NCBI RefSeq assembly: GCF_008831285.2
Contig: NC_045140.1
Coordinates: 14,991,796 to 15,055,795 of the forward strand
Length of the DNA stretch: 64,000 bases
Reading direction: 5' to 3'
DNA from: Nymphaea colorata
Taxonomy: Eukaryota; Streptophyta; Magnoliopsida; Nymphaeales; Nymphaeaceae
In this document: one piece after another, positions 34,401-48,700 of the stretch
Layout of the letters: every line of letters starts with the position of its first letter
How positions within the stretch are numbered: the stretch's first letter is position 1
The notes under the pieces: generated by a model
What the model saw: the letters and a program-made list of their open reading frames with translations, nothing else
What the model was told of the DNA's origin: nothing
Database searches by the model: none
Made by a program: the position numbers and the translations under genes

Positions 34401-37400
34401 CTTAATCTGCTCTTGACTTTTGTTTGACTTGATCTTCTTTCCTGATCTTTTGCATGATCTGTGTTCTTCGTGATCTGCCTCCTATCTTGGCGCACTAGAT
34501 TCCCTTCTAGAAATTTCCAACAATCTCCCCCTCAAGTTGGTGAGCAGATATCAATCTGCCCCAACTTGTTTGATATGTAAAGATGTTTGTCCTTTGCAAG
34601 ATTCTTAGTGAAGATATCAGCTAGTTGCCTTTCGCTTTTAACGTGCGGAGTAGTGATGGTACCATCTTGAACTTTCTCTCTAATAAAGTGGCAATCAACT
34701 TCAATATGTTTGGTGCGCTCATGAAAGACAGGATTAGCTCCAATATATATTGCAGCCATATTGTCGCACAATAAGCTCATAGCTTTCTTTATTTCAATGT
34801 TCATGTCTTTTAGTACTGCTTTGACCCACATAAGTTCACAAGTGCAAGCTGCCATTGCTTTGTATTCAGCTTCAGCACTTGATCTGGCTACAACGGTTTG
34901 TTTTTTGCTTTTCCATGTTACCAAATTTCCTCCAACAAATGTGCAGTAACCAGACGTAGATCTGCGATCATTTGGATCTCCTGCCCAATCAACATCGGCG
35001 TATCCGATTACTTCTAGTTGTTGATCACGTTTCATGAGTATTCCTTTTCCTGGAGTCCCTTTTAGATACCTCAACACTCTATGGGCAGCTTCAACATGTG
35101 TGGATCTTGGTTTATGCATGAACTGACTTATTAAACTAACAGCATAAGCAATATCAGGTCTGGTCACAGTTAAATATATGAGTTTACCAACAAGTTGCTG
35201 AAAACCTTGAATATTCTCAACAATGTCTCCATCTTCTTTACGCAGTTTGCAGTTTAGTTCCAAAGGAGTGTCAGCAGCCTTAGCTCCAATGTATCCTGTC
35301 TCTTTTAATAGGTCAAGAATATATTTCCGTTGGCAAATAAAAATACCTTTGTCAGAGTGCGCAACTTCAATACCCAAAAAATACCTTAAAACACCTAGAT
35401 CTTTGATTTCGAACTGCTTATTAAGGAGTTGTTTGACTTGCGCCATGAATTCTGTGTCATCTCCTGTCAAAATAATGTCATCTACATAAACAAGTAAGAT
35501 AACAATTTTCAATCCTCTAGTATAGGTGAACATGGTATAATCTGCTGAACTTCTTTTAAAACCAATTTGAGTAAGAACATCGCTTAAGCGAGAGAACCAA
35601 GCACGAGGAGACTGTTTTAACCCATATAAAGCCTTTTTTAACTTACAGACATACCCACTTGGGTTTGGAACACCCTGCGGAACTTCCATATAAACTTCTT
35701 CATGAAGTTCTCCATGCAAGAAAGCGTTTTTCACATCAAGCTGCATTAATTCCCACCTTTTATTAGCTGCAACAGAAAGTAAAATCCTGATGGTGTTCAT
35801 TTTGGCAACTGGAGAGAATGTTTCATTGTAATCTATTCCTTCTGTTTGCATGAAACCCTTTCCAACTAGACGAGCCTTGAACCGTTCCACTGTCCCATCA
35901 CTTTTAAACTTTAGTTTATACACCCACTTGCATCCAACCAATTTCTTTCCTTCAGGGAGAGGAACAAGATCCCAAGTTTGATTTTTGTGCAACGCAGTAA
36001 GTTCTTCTTTCATAGCTTCTCTCCACCTACTGTCCCTGTTTGCCTCATCAAAGGTTTTTGGTTCGGTTTGGGAGTAAGTGTTTAACACATAGGTTTGGTA
36101 CGGAAGAGATAGGGTCTGAAATGTTACATATTTTTCTATTGAATGAACTTTGCCTGCAGTCAAGTAGGTGTAGTAGTCACTCAGTTTTATTGGTGGTCTG
36201 GTATTACGAGTGGAACGACGAATAGGTAGCTCAGGACCTTGGCTTTGGGTTGATTCAGATACATTGATCTCTAGGAATATTTGTTCAGGTTCTTCCATGA
36301 TAGATCCCTCTCTATGATCTATGGGGTTAGATTCTATAGACTGGTGATCAACAACAGAGGTGTTGTTAAAAACATCAACAAGAGGCTGAACCTGCTCACT
36401 GTGCTGCAAATCTTCATTACTTACTTGCTCCCCCTGAATTGAGACACCAAAGTATGGCTCCTGCTCAAAAAACTTAACATCACGAGCAACAAGAAGTTTC
36501 CGAGAAATAGGATCATAACACTTGTATCCTCTTTTTCTACTAGAATAACCTAGAAAAATACATTTTGTAGCTCGTTTCTGAAACTTGTTCCTAAAATTTT
36601 CTTGAACATGCACATAACATTTGCACCCAAAAACTTTGAGATGTTGAATTGAAACTGTCCTTCCTAAAAGAAATTCAATAGGAATTTTATCATCTATACT
36701 CGAATTTGGAGTTCTATTGCTTAAATAGCAAGCTGTAGCAATAGCATCAGTCCAAAAACGTGAAGGAACATTCATATGCATCATAATAGATCGACCAATA
36801 TTGAGTAACTGACGATTTTTTCGTTCTGCAACTCCATTTTGTTGAGGGGTTCCTGCACATGTATACTGAGGTTGGATGCCTTTTTCTTTCAAGAAATTTT
36901 TTAGAATGTCATTAACATATTCTCCTCCATTGTCTGATCGAAGCTTTTGGATCTTAGAACCATATTGAGTGAGAACCATGTTATAAAATTCCTCAAACAA
37001 TGTGGGAACTTCACTTTTATTTTTGAGAAAATAGATCCATGTCATTCTAGACTTATCATCAATAAATGAAACATAATACTTAAAACCAGCATAAGAATCC
37101 TCAGGGGCAGGCCCCCACACATCAGAATGTACTAAACTGAAAAAATTAGAAGATCTCTCACTGTTAGGTTGGAACGGCAACCTTGTTGATTTGGAAAACT
37201 CACAAGCATCGCATGCCCTGCTTTCAATGGTGAGATTAGGAACCAGCTGCTTTAAACTCCTATCAGAGACATGTCCAAGGCGAGCATGCCACTTTTGGTA
37301 CTCAGATTCTTTTTCTCTGTAAGTAAGGAAACTAGCATCACACGTATCTATCATATAGAGACCTCCATTCTCGCGTCCTCTACCAATCACTTTCTTCGAG

Positions 37401-40400
37401 TTTCGATCCTGAAAAATCACCTCCTTTGAAGAAAAAATAGCCAAACAATTATGAGTTTTTGTCAATTTGCTCACAGACATTAGACTGGCAGATATCTTAG
37501 GAACATAGAGAACACTAGATTTAATATTTTTTTCAAGAAAAGTAGTTCTACCAACTCCTTCAACTGCTATAGGAGACCCATCTGCAGTAAAGACGTGTTG
37601 TTTTTGTTCTTTGTCTAAACTAGTAATCTTAAAAGAATTTCCAGTCATGTGATCGGTGGCCCCAGAGTCAACAATCCAAGTTGAAGCAGCAGAAACAGAA
37701 ATAAGAGCATGATTCTTACCTTCAGATTCAACTGGTTGAGATGAAACCAGATTCGTCTTTGAAAACTTTTGAAAGAATTTTTCAAGATCTTCCTTGGTCA
37801 CAAAGTTGGCTAGATCTGATTGTTTGGATGATGATTTCTCTTTCGTTGGACGACCAATTAACTCCCAACATCTATCACGTGTGTGTCCAATCTTCTTGCA
37901 GTGATTGCATTTGAATCTGCTTCGGATTCTCTGGCCATTGTTGCTATCATTGAGTAGTTTGGAGTCTCCCTTTTTATTGTTAACATAACATGCCATTTTC
38001 TCAAGACTTTCTTCACTACTAATTTTTGAGGACACGTTCATAACTTTTCGACGGGCTACCTCTCTTTGTATGGTCTGACAAACATTGTTAAATGTTGGAA
38101 GAGGAGACGTCATCAAAATCTGACTTCGAACTGCTTCGTAATCATCAGGTAGACCAGCAAGAACTTTGAAGATCTTATCTTCTTCAAATCTATGTTTATA
38201 AACATCAGGATCAAAGGTGGCTGGTCGGTATTGTAAGAGTTCATCATAGAGACTTCGTAGCTGACCAAGATAAAGTTGAATTGGCTTATCTCCCATAGTA
38301 AGCTTAGAAATTTCCATTTGAATTTCATAAATACGAGCCAGATTGTTTTGTTCTCCATACAAATCTGACTTCGAACTGCTCCATAGAATTGATTAACCAC
38401 GACATAATCATGTCGTTTTCTGACTCCCACTCTTGGTATTTTGGATCATCTTTATCAGGTTGTTTTATAGAACCATTGATGAATCCAAGTTTTGATCGTC
38501 CACTAAGAAACAGACGAGCAGCTTTTGCCCAGCTTAAGTAATTTTTGCCATTGAGAAGAGTAGATGTAATCTTCAACGTGTTGACGTTATGATCGTTGTT
38601 TCTTGGATTTTCTTTGACATTGCTGCTTTGATTAGATTCTTCCATGAAGACAGAGAAAAAAGCACACCGACTCCTCAAATAGCAGGGCAAAAAATTAAAT
38701 ACACAAGAGATCAAACTGAACAAGATCCAAAAAAACACCGAGCGCAAACAACTTTGGGCATGGGTGATAAATTTCAGTCGTTAGTCACAGATGACTACCA
38801 AAGGACCTGGGAGGATTCAAGAGGACTCTGCTCGACAACTGAAAATCCCAAAAAATACCGACGTCGCCAGAGAATGATTAAACGAACTTCCTCGCGTGGT
38901 CTCTGTTTTTCTTTTTAAACAGAAATTCTCTTCCTCCAACGAGAATCAATGAATGGTGAAGTTAATCCAGACGATGATGAGAATACATCACCGAAGCATA
39001 GAAAATCCCCAATTAACAGAAAATCCCCAATTCTGAGATTTAGGAAAAAAACTGTTACCGTAAAGGCAGAACCTTGCCAGAAGGATTGCTGTTCTCAGGC
39101 GAAGCTCTGGTTTCTTCTGTAATTTGTCTTCAATCAGACTTAGAAGACTAACGAACAATCCTCTGATCAGAGTGATACTTCTGGTGACTAGCGTTCTTTA
39201 GGAACAATAAACACTATGAAGCACTCTCTCTCAAGAACCTGCTCTGATACCATGTTGAAAACCATTGTATCCAAGAGCAAAGAAAGCTAGATAAAAACAG
39301 AAGAGAGAGAGAAGAGGGATTTACGTGCTTCGGCAGTTTTAAGCCTACATCCACGAGAAGGGAAAAGTCTGTTTTTCATTCATATTTCAGAACCACGGTA
39401 CAACTCTATATATAGAAGATGGGAGCAAAGAAACAGGAACGTGATAAGCTAGATCTTCACAGCAAGGAAAAAAAGGGATTAAGATAAACTCTTATTTCTT
39501 TCAAAGAATCTTAATCTGCTCTTGACTTTTGTTTGACTTGATCTTCTTTCCTGATCTTTTGCATGATCTGTGTTCTTCGTGATCTGCCTCCTATCAAGCG
39601 TGGGACGCGTACAGTTTTGGAGTATTTGAATGAAATCAAGAGTGTTAGTGATCAGCTTGCTGCAATTGGACATCCCGTCAGCGACAAAGACAAAGTCCAA
39701 CAAGCCTTGAGTGGACTGGGAACGGAATTTGATATTTTTTGCACAGCCTTGGAAGTCTTACCTGTTCTCTCATCTTTTGAAGATCTAAAGGCCAAGCTTT
39801 TTCAACATGAAGCTAGTCGAGTTCAACGACATAATCTGGTTCCTTCCAATAGCCACAATGTATTGATCACAGGAACTCATGCACTGCAAGGAAATCGCAC
39901 TCGTTCTTGGACTCCTCAGACAGGCATGGGAAGAGGGATTCTCCAAACACCGCCAGGCATGAATACTACCTCTGCCACATCTAGGAGAATCCCGACATGC
40001 TTCTATTGCAACAAGAAGGGGCATGTAAAATCAGAATGTTGGCACAATCCTCAGAACAAGAATAGTCAGGTCAGGCGCGAGAATAGGACAGTAGCGGGGT
40101 CAGCTCCATCCTCGTCTGGATCAAATCCAACTTCAAAGGTTTCAGTAGACGTGCAGCAACTTCTAATGACAGCCTTATCCAAACTTAACTTGAAGCAAAA
40201 TGAGCAAGGAGAGTGGTATGTGGACTCTGGAGCAGCAGCCCACGTTACTGGTGACACAGGTAATCTCTCTAGTGTTTCCCCTTATTTAGATCAAGGCTCA
40301 GTAGTCACGGGAGATGGTTCCCATCACACAATATCGCACATTGGAAATGCATAAATATCCATGGGTTTTTCTTCCATTCCATTAAAGAATGTCCTTGTTG

Positions 40401-43400
40401 TTCCAAGTGTCAAGAAAAATATTATCTCAGTGTCCAAACTTATTGATGATACTCACTCCTCTGTTGAATTCACACAATCTTCTGTTTATGTCAAGGATGC
40501 TCAAATCAAGAAGACATTCGCTGAGGGCACTCGCAAAGGAGATATGTATGTCCTTGAAGAAGCTCCAAAGCTGTCCAAACCTCACCCTCCAGATTCATAT
40601 TCTTCAAGTCATAATGAAGTCAATGTCGCAGAATATAATAAGCCATCCATTTGGCATGGTCGGTTAGCTCATTGTAGTCAGTCTTTTGTTCGAAGTCTTG
40701 TTGCAGACGGACTCTTAGATAAGTCCAGTCTGAGTTCAGTCAGTGAGTCCAACATGTGCTCGAGTTGTCATCTTTGTAAGAGCCATGCTCTTCCTTTTCA
40801 GTCAATTAATAAAAGAGCTTCAAGGATTTTTGACACCATATATTCTGATGTTTGGGGGCATGCTCCAATTCCCTCTTCTTCTGGGAGTAGGTACTATGTC
40901 ATTTTTATAGATTCATATTCTCGACATACTTGGATACACTTCATGAAACACAAATCTGAAGTTTTCCGTTTGTTTACTCAATTCCATGCCTTGGTTCGAA
41001 ATAAATACTCCAGTAATATTGTGCATTTTCAATGTGATGGTGGTGGTGAATTTATTTCTAATGAATTTACTGAGTATCTACTAGATAATGAGATCACTAG
41101 ACAGATTTCATGCTCACATACTCCTCAGCAAAATGGAATTGCTGAACGGAAACATAGACATATTGTTGAAAGCGCGCTCAGCATGATGCATGACACAGAC
41201 TTACCCATGACATTGTGGACTGAGGCTTTTCATACGGCTGTGCATGTTATAAATCGACTGCCATTGGCTTTGCTTGATGGCAAATCCCCATATTTTTTAT
41301 TACATCAAGAGCAGCCTCGCTATGAGGAATTGCGTGTTTTTGGATGTGTTTGCTATGTGCATGTTGATGTTTACAAGATCGTGCTATTTTGTGCAGATTC
41401 GTAGGGTATGCAGAAAACTACAAGGGTTATAGATGTTACAACCCTAAAACTGGGCGTGTTCATATTTCACGGCATGTTGTTTTCGATGAAAACAGGTTAC
41501 AAGATCCCAAGGCTACTTGCATGACACTCAAGGATAAAAATGAGATTTATGATACTTGGCTGCATGCTGAAATCCTAAGACAAGGGACTGACCGTTTGAT
41601 TGAGCACAAGGAGCAAGATGTTAATGAGGCTGAGACACTTGTGAGAGATTCCTTGGACAGCATGCCCTCATCCTCACAACCCCATGATTCACCTATACAT
41701 AGTCGGTTCTCAGGCCTTGTGTACTCTAGGCGATCAGCTCCTAATGCAGCCCCACGTCAGTCCCAACGTGTGCGACATCCCATTGATCGGTGGGTAAGTT
41801 ATAACAACTTTTCTTTAGATTTTCAATTGTTTATGACAAAAGTCAGCAAGAAGGTCGAACCAAAATCCTATCACCATGCAAGTAAGGAAAAATGTTGGGT
41901 TGAAGCTATGAATGAGGAAATGGCAGCATTGCATGAGTGTCAGACTTGGCAGATTGTCCCTCGTCCAACTGATAAGAATGTTGTGGGCTCCAAATGGGTC
42001 TACAAACTGAAATATAAGCCAGACGGTAGCATTGATCGACATAAAGCACGTCTTGTGGCCCGTGGTTTCACACAACAATATGGGGAAGATTATGATGAAA
42101 CATTCAGTCCGGTTATCAAGATGGGCACAATACGTGTGATTATTTCTCTTGCAGTCTCATATGGGTGGCCTCTTTATCAGTTAGATGTCAAAAATGTTTT
42201 TCTACATGGGATTCTTAAGGAAGAGGTATACATGGAGCAACCTCCCGGCTACAATACTCATGATCCTCAAAAATGGGTTTGTAAGTTACACAAGTCTTTA
42301 TATGGGCTGAAGCAAGCTTCTAGATCATGGTTCGATCGGTTTTCTCATCATATACAACAAGCTGGTTTTCTACGAAGCTCTCTAGATCATTCCTTGTTTA
42401 TGTATCATACCGAAGAAGCTACCACTTGGTTACTTATCTATGTAGATGATATTGTTATAACTGGGAATTCTTCTTCTCATATATCTTATGTTAAGGATCT
42501 GTTGCAGCAAGAATTCAAGATGAAAGATCTCGGCGAACTTCGGTACTTCTTAGGTGTTGAACTTGATAGAGCAAATGATCGATTGACTCTTACTCAGCAT
42601 AAGTATACTCTTGATATTTTGGACAGGGCAGGTATGATTAATTGCAAACCCATAACTACTCCTAGTGTTCTAAACACTAAATTGGCTGCCTTTGATGGAA
42701 CTGCTGCCTATTCAAATCCTACCTTCTATCGCAGCATTGTTGGTATGTTACAATACCTTACCTTTACGCGCCCAGACATAGTCTATGCTGTAAATCAGAT
42801 CTCTCAATTTATGCATGCACCCACAGAAGGACATATGGATGCTACTAAGCAGATCTTACGGTATCTCAAAGCTACTCTTGGGGATGGATTGATCTATACA
42901 AAGTGTCCCAATGTTTCTCTTGGACATAGCATATATACTTATACTGATGCAGACTGGGCAGGAGATCCTGATGACCGACGCTCAGTTTCAGGTTTCTGCC
43001 TTTTTCTTGATTCTAATCTCATTTGTTGGAGCAGTAAAAAGCAGCGTGCCGTTGCACGATCTAGCACTGAGGCAGAGTATAGAGCAATGGCTGCAGGGAC
43101 AGCTGAGGCATCATGGTTACGACATTTGCTTGGAGAGCTTCATCTACCTATTGTTCAGTCCTCATTGCTATGCGACAATCAAAGCGCCATCAAAATTGCC
43201 TTCAACCCCATTTTGCATAATCGTACCAAGCACATTGAGATTGATCAACACTTCATTCGTCAGAAGGTTGAAGAAGCCGAGATATTGCCTTCTTATATAT
43301 CCACCAGTGAACAAATAGCGGATCTTTTTACCAAAGGTCTTACAGGGCAGCATTTTTGGGATTTGAAAAACAAGTTGTGCATGATCAAATCTCATGCACA

Positions 43401-45680
43401 ACTTGAGGGGGGTTGTTAAGTCTGTACGCATCAATGTAAAAGGGATCGGGTCTGGATCGGGTCTGTTCAGACCCGATCCACTTCGTTTTTATGTCTTCAC
43501 GTCTAAGTGGTGGCACCTCTTGTAATTACTTCATGTTTTATTCCTCTTTTTGTTGTAACCTAATTAGGTTTATGTTTTAATAATAGAGATCAAGCATAGT
43601 GTGGCTGCATTGGCCGCCGGTTCTCTTACCTTCATTGCCTTCTTCTATTCTCTATTCTCCATCCTCCTTATTTTCAGACGGAGAGACGTGATTCGGTGAT
43701 GTTTTAGTGAAGATTCTCACACAAACTGGGTATATATGTCGTAGGTTCCACATACAGGAAACACAACCATTCCACAACAGATGTCCAGGAAAAGACTAAA
43801 TATGACTTGAAATGAATGCTAGAGGTTTTGAACATTTTTGTTTTTCCACCACCAAGTAAACCTTTGGCAGCAGATTTAAAGGTTTACTGAATACCTTTTT
43901 TGAATTGGATCCTAAGAAATGCAAGACGCCAAAAGGGTAGTGTTTCTTTTCCTTCTTTTCTCCAATGCATATGCTTGTGAGCTTTAGGCGTCAAATTTCT
44001 GAACACATCCGTTGTCACCTATGCATCTGCATTAAGGTTCGCTTGCAAAGTCAAGTGATGTATAGGGCAACTGTATTCTGTGCTTGCTTTCTTTGACTTC
44101 ATCTAGTCTCTTCGAGGTGCTTTCTGTACTTCATGACGAAAAGGACCCTGCTGACCCGTTCTAGCTATTGAGAGTTGTGTAGCTCATGTAGCAAGTCTAT
44201 CTTCCTCTTATCTTATCTAATTTTAGGCTGGTCTAAGCTGACCACCAATCAATGTGCAAAAGCAACTGACGACCAAAATGTGCATCATGGGAAAGAAACT
44301 GACAAAGCTGTTACAGGATGAGGTATCCCTTGGAGGATGCCAACAATGCAGGGTAGCCCACAAAGCACTCGCAACTTTCAATGGCGTGTCATGAGCAAAG
44401 CCAATGAACATGCAATTTTTTTCTTATGGCCTCATTTGATTTTGTAAGTAAGCACAATAGTTTTGCCAAAAATCGTGGTCCCGCTCGTAGTTGCAAATAA
44501 CGTCTCGGAGTTTTAAACGGCAAAGTTTTTCTTGGGTATAATATGGTGGGCTTGAAAAATACAGGAAAAAAGGGGGAAAATGTTATTTATTAAAAAAAAT
44601 TAAAAATTAAAAATAGAAAAAAATAAAATAAGTGGGAAAATAATAACACAAACATCAAAAGATAAGTAGATTTGCAACAAATAAAAAAAAAAAAAGACTG
44701 TTTGGCATAAAAAAATGGAAAAAAAGTGATATGGCATGTAGGGGATGATATGGCACTCGTATTTTTTTGTATTTTTTTTTTGTATGTTTTGGTATTTATT
44801 TGTTTAGTAAACTTTATTTATGCTTATATACAATGTATATATGTCTTTACTTCAAATCTCATTGTTGTTGTAAACATATATGTGTATCTATGTCACACGG
44901 GTAGGGGTACGGTATGGGTACGGGTACGCGGACACGGTGAATATTATATTTTAAAAAATTAAAAATGATAATAAAAAAACATTAAATTAATAATTCACTC
45001 TTACAATCTCATAAGTCATAAGAAAGAAAGTCTCAAACAAACATAACATGAAATAAAACAATACAACAAAGTATAAACATGCAGATTTATTTCTGGATAA
45101 TGTAAAACAGTCCTCAATGAGAGCAGGCAACATTCGACACATTCTAGTGACTGTTGGCAACGGTCACCACAAGCACTGAGGCAAAATCCCCAAATCGGCA
45201 AAATCCCCAAATCCCCAAATCAAACGAAAAAAGAAAATATCGCACATAACATTGAAGAATAGGATCAAGATCGACGGATTAACCGTCCAATCTTCAAACG
45301 AAAACATCCCCAAATCGGCAAGAAAAACCCAAATGAAGCATGAAACCCAAACTTCTAATATCAAAAAGAAAACAAAAACAATTACATGTCTGCCGCCGGA
45401 CGCCACTGGATGTCGCCGTCGATCGCCGGAGCTCGTTGCCGTAAGGAGTCGATGGTAAAGGTCGACCGTCGAGGGTAAAGCGTAAAACGAAATCGAGGGC
45501 AAATTGGGTTATGAAAGTGGTTCAGATCGGGTCTAACCCAGATCCGATCCAAAACGTATCCTGCCGTGTCCAAGTGTCGGGATCCGTGTGTCGGAGTGTC
45601 GACACTGGTACGTGACCCAAATTGCCGTATCCGTGTCACATAGATGTGTATCAGCATCACAAATATCGCCATATTTTCGA

Positions 45681-45721
<41 letters not shown>

Positions 45722-48700
45722 CATCACAAATATTGCGATATTTTCAAAACTATATATACATATCACATTTATAGGGTTGCAACTCCAGAGACAACAAAGG
45801 ACACACCCTTGCTGTCACCCCTCGAAGGTGGTCTGTGGTCATCTTAGCCATCCTGGTGGCCAGCATGATTGGGGTATGCTTGCTGCTCATTACCCACTCC
45901 CTACCGATTCTTTACCCTGACAGGAAGATCTTCACCGTCGTAAAGGCATTGGGGGAGAACCCAGCTGATGCTTACTCGCCGCTGGGGGATAACCGGATGA
46001 AGCTGGCCTGGTAGGCTTGCTCTTGATAGACAAAGACTTACATCTCCAACAGGTTCGCAACAGTGAAAAGAAGACAGAAGCCGAAGAAGAGAGAGAGATA
46101 GAGATTGCATCAACAATCCCTAACAGGAAAAAAGATTTCCAGGGATTTCAATCGCACCCCTCACGGGTGGATTGAAATTCATGGAAAGGAATCCATGTTT
46201 TGCATCTAAAATCCAGGATTACATTCTCGTGTTTGTTGCCATTCCAGACTTTTTCCAAAATATGGACTGGGGTCCCACTTGAACAGTGGAATGCAAGCAC
46301 GATAAATATGCCCTTAGATACATTATATGCAATCTAAATCACATGGATACTTCAGTACATGTACCTGTGTCGCCAACCCGTACTCAAAGTAGTTACTTGG
46401 GCATGCTTGTGTAAAATTAAAACTGCTTATTTTGACTTGTTCTAATTTTTTCCAACTCAGTTTTCATTCTTTTTTAGAGTTTTTAACATGTAATATTTTT
46501 ATTTATATCACTTTATTTATTTAAATGTTGCTTTCATTTTAATTTTTTTTGTGTTATTTTGCATATATACATATGTATATATCCAGCCATACCTCTGTAC
46601 CCATATTTTCTAAAGTTGCCGTTTTGTACCTGTCTTTGTAGCCGAACCATACCGGTACCCATGTGACTTAGTATGCAATCTGAAAAGGCTGCACTCTTGC
46701 ATTTTTTTTTTGTTTTACATTCTGATACTGAAGAAAAGTTCCTTCTCTCAACTTGAACGTTGAAATCCTTCATTGGCTTTTTTCTTTCTGCTTTTCAACC
46801 ATGGCAGGTTGTCTTTGAAAAATGAGCCCACCTGCAGGCCATTTGTGCAGCAGTACACCAATCATTTAACAAATGCCCACAGGAAATTACTTGTAATTCA
46901 GGATCAAGCGGTTCTATTTGCACAACTATTGGGCTTCACCATCATTGTCATCGAAGTTTAGCTCAACAATGTTTGGCTATAGATTCCATTCATTTCTGTA
47001 GTAGAATTATGGCATGATTCTCGATCATCTTTCTTATCACCAATTATGGCCTTCATTTAAGTCCATGATGGTTTTGCCTAATGTTGTTGCTTCATGAAAT
47101 CTTTCTCAGTGATTCATATGGTGCTTCTGGAACATCATAGCCAACAGTATCTACTTATTTTATTCTAATTTTTCTTCTTCCTAGAGGTTTGTGTAAGGAA
47201 GTGTTAATATGTTCATGATTGACTAAGAGTAATTCATTTATCTTTTATGTGAAACTTCTTAAGTTGAAGAGTAGAACTTACCTTGCTATCTGTTAGTATT
47301 CATGTTAAGTACATAAATATCGAGTACTTGTCATAAAAAATAGACTTTTTTTTTCTCAATTTACAGTTTTTATGTATTTTCATCAGAAAGTCCTCCCATT
47401 AAGATTCTTATGGAAGCACAATTTCTTCTATGCAGCGATGGACAGGATGGTTCTCTCGAAACAGATTCCGTCGGCTAAGGTTGTCTGTTCATATAAGGTT
47501 TCTTTCTATACATCCTAGTCCAGAGGCAAAAAATTTGCTGAAGGATGTCTCTAAGCGCCTTGAGAATTGCAAAAAATTAGGAAATCTTGAAGGTGGTTTG
47601 TCTGATGATGAGGATCTTCAACCTGCTGATGGAGGTACAGGGCGATATTGCTTGCATTACTTATTGTTATTTTTCTCTGTCATGGTGCATATAGGCACTG
47701 ACAGAATTTTTTCTATAAAATGAGAGCTTAGATAATTAAAATCAGATCATAAACATGAGAGAGTTTTGTAAATCGTGATTAAGAAGTCCACCCTGAGATA
47801 TACCATAGAACAATGAAGACATTTTATTTCTGATATTCAAAACTTGTCCTTTTATGGAAGGGGTCATCTCATGCGTTATTTGATGGCTTAATAGCACCGA
47901 GTTGCTATGTTGGTTTTCCCTGTGACTTGGAGAATTTTCTTGCTCAAATTACCAGCCTAGATGTCCTCATGGTCCTGTCTTGTAAATAACAGTGTTGAGA
48001 CTTGTATCAGCTGGTACATATCATCACATGTTGGCCTGTATCACCTTACATTCTTATCTTTGAATTCAAACGGTTTAATATGTATCGGCTGATATGCACC
48101 GGCAGGAAAGTTTTACAACACTGGTATGCAAATGCTACTTGATCCCCTGAAATGTTGCTGTATGAACTTGTCCTAGAATATGTATCTTGAGTCCTTGACC
48201 CACTTTTATTTAGATCATGTATTGCAGTGACCAGAATGTATACTTCCTTTGCACTAAATTGGTGAGGATCCTCCTTCACTCCACTAAGTAGAGATGTCTT
48301 GCAGATCCTAAAGGTGATACTTTTGGAATAAAAGAATTGACAGGAGATATGGATCTCATATATGGTGATGATAAAGGTGAACTGGGTGATGAAGAAGCAG
48401 AGGAAGAGGAAGAGGAAGAAGAAGAAGAGGAAGAAGGATATAATGTGGATGGGTCACTAGTCATGGTAGGGACTAGGGAGTATAAGTTTTAGTGTACATT
48501 GTTCTCTTGACGTTGGGATAATCTGGATCTTTCCCCCATATGAACTTTCTATTTATTTACTAATATGAGTTGACAAACCCTTTCTTTTCAACAGGGTGGT
48601 GAACACGGAGGTCCCTCCTTATCGCAGCATCCATGTATCCTTCAAAAAAAATGCAATTCCAAGTTTATTACTGAAATTTTATCTAGTAGTTGATTGCTGC

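Larger units (their letters stand above)
34145..39595 (-). mobile_element. Second Ty1/copia element (inner), inverted inside the first
   Basis: LTR copies are 34145-34522 and 39253-39595. They differ at one base over 342 bp (tacgtgG/Cttcgg), so the element is young. In plus-strand order the right copy begins TGTTGAAAACC directly after GCTCTGATACCA (primer site for initiator tRNA-Met read on the minus strand). The left copy is followed by a C-rich complement of the polypurine tract (ctccccctcaagttgg). The right LTR lacks its last 36 bp and the left one lacks its terminal T. No target duplication flanks the element, so it did not arrive here by ordinary integration. Confidence 0.92.
32840..43721 (+). 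mobile_element. Ty1/copia retrotransposon (outer element), split by a second element
   Basis: Boundaries are defined by LTRs starting TGTTAAGTCTG and ending TTCTCACA, and by a 5-bp target duplication CAAAC (32835-32839 and 43722-43726). A primer-binding site TGGTATCAGAGCC starts at 33199, complementary to initiator tRNA-Met, and a polypurine tract GAGGGGGG precedes the 3' LTR. LTRs differ by one substitution and one 51-bp duplication, so insertion is recent. The gag frame starts at 33479 and is interrupted at about 33922 by a 5.67-kb block (33922-39595) holding an inverted LTR piece and an opposite-strand copia. An in-frame TAA at 40352 and a frameshift near 41371 also disrupt pol. It sits in the sense orientation in intron 10 of the TFIIIC gene. 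Confidence 0.93.

Noticed and set aside
46808-46961. Ascorbate peroxidase exon
   Set aside because: Resemblance is limited to about eight residues and lacks the flanking conserved motifs; listed only as an open question.
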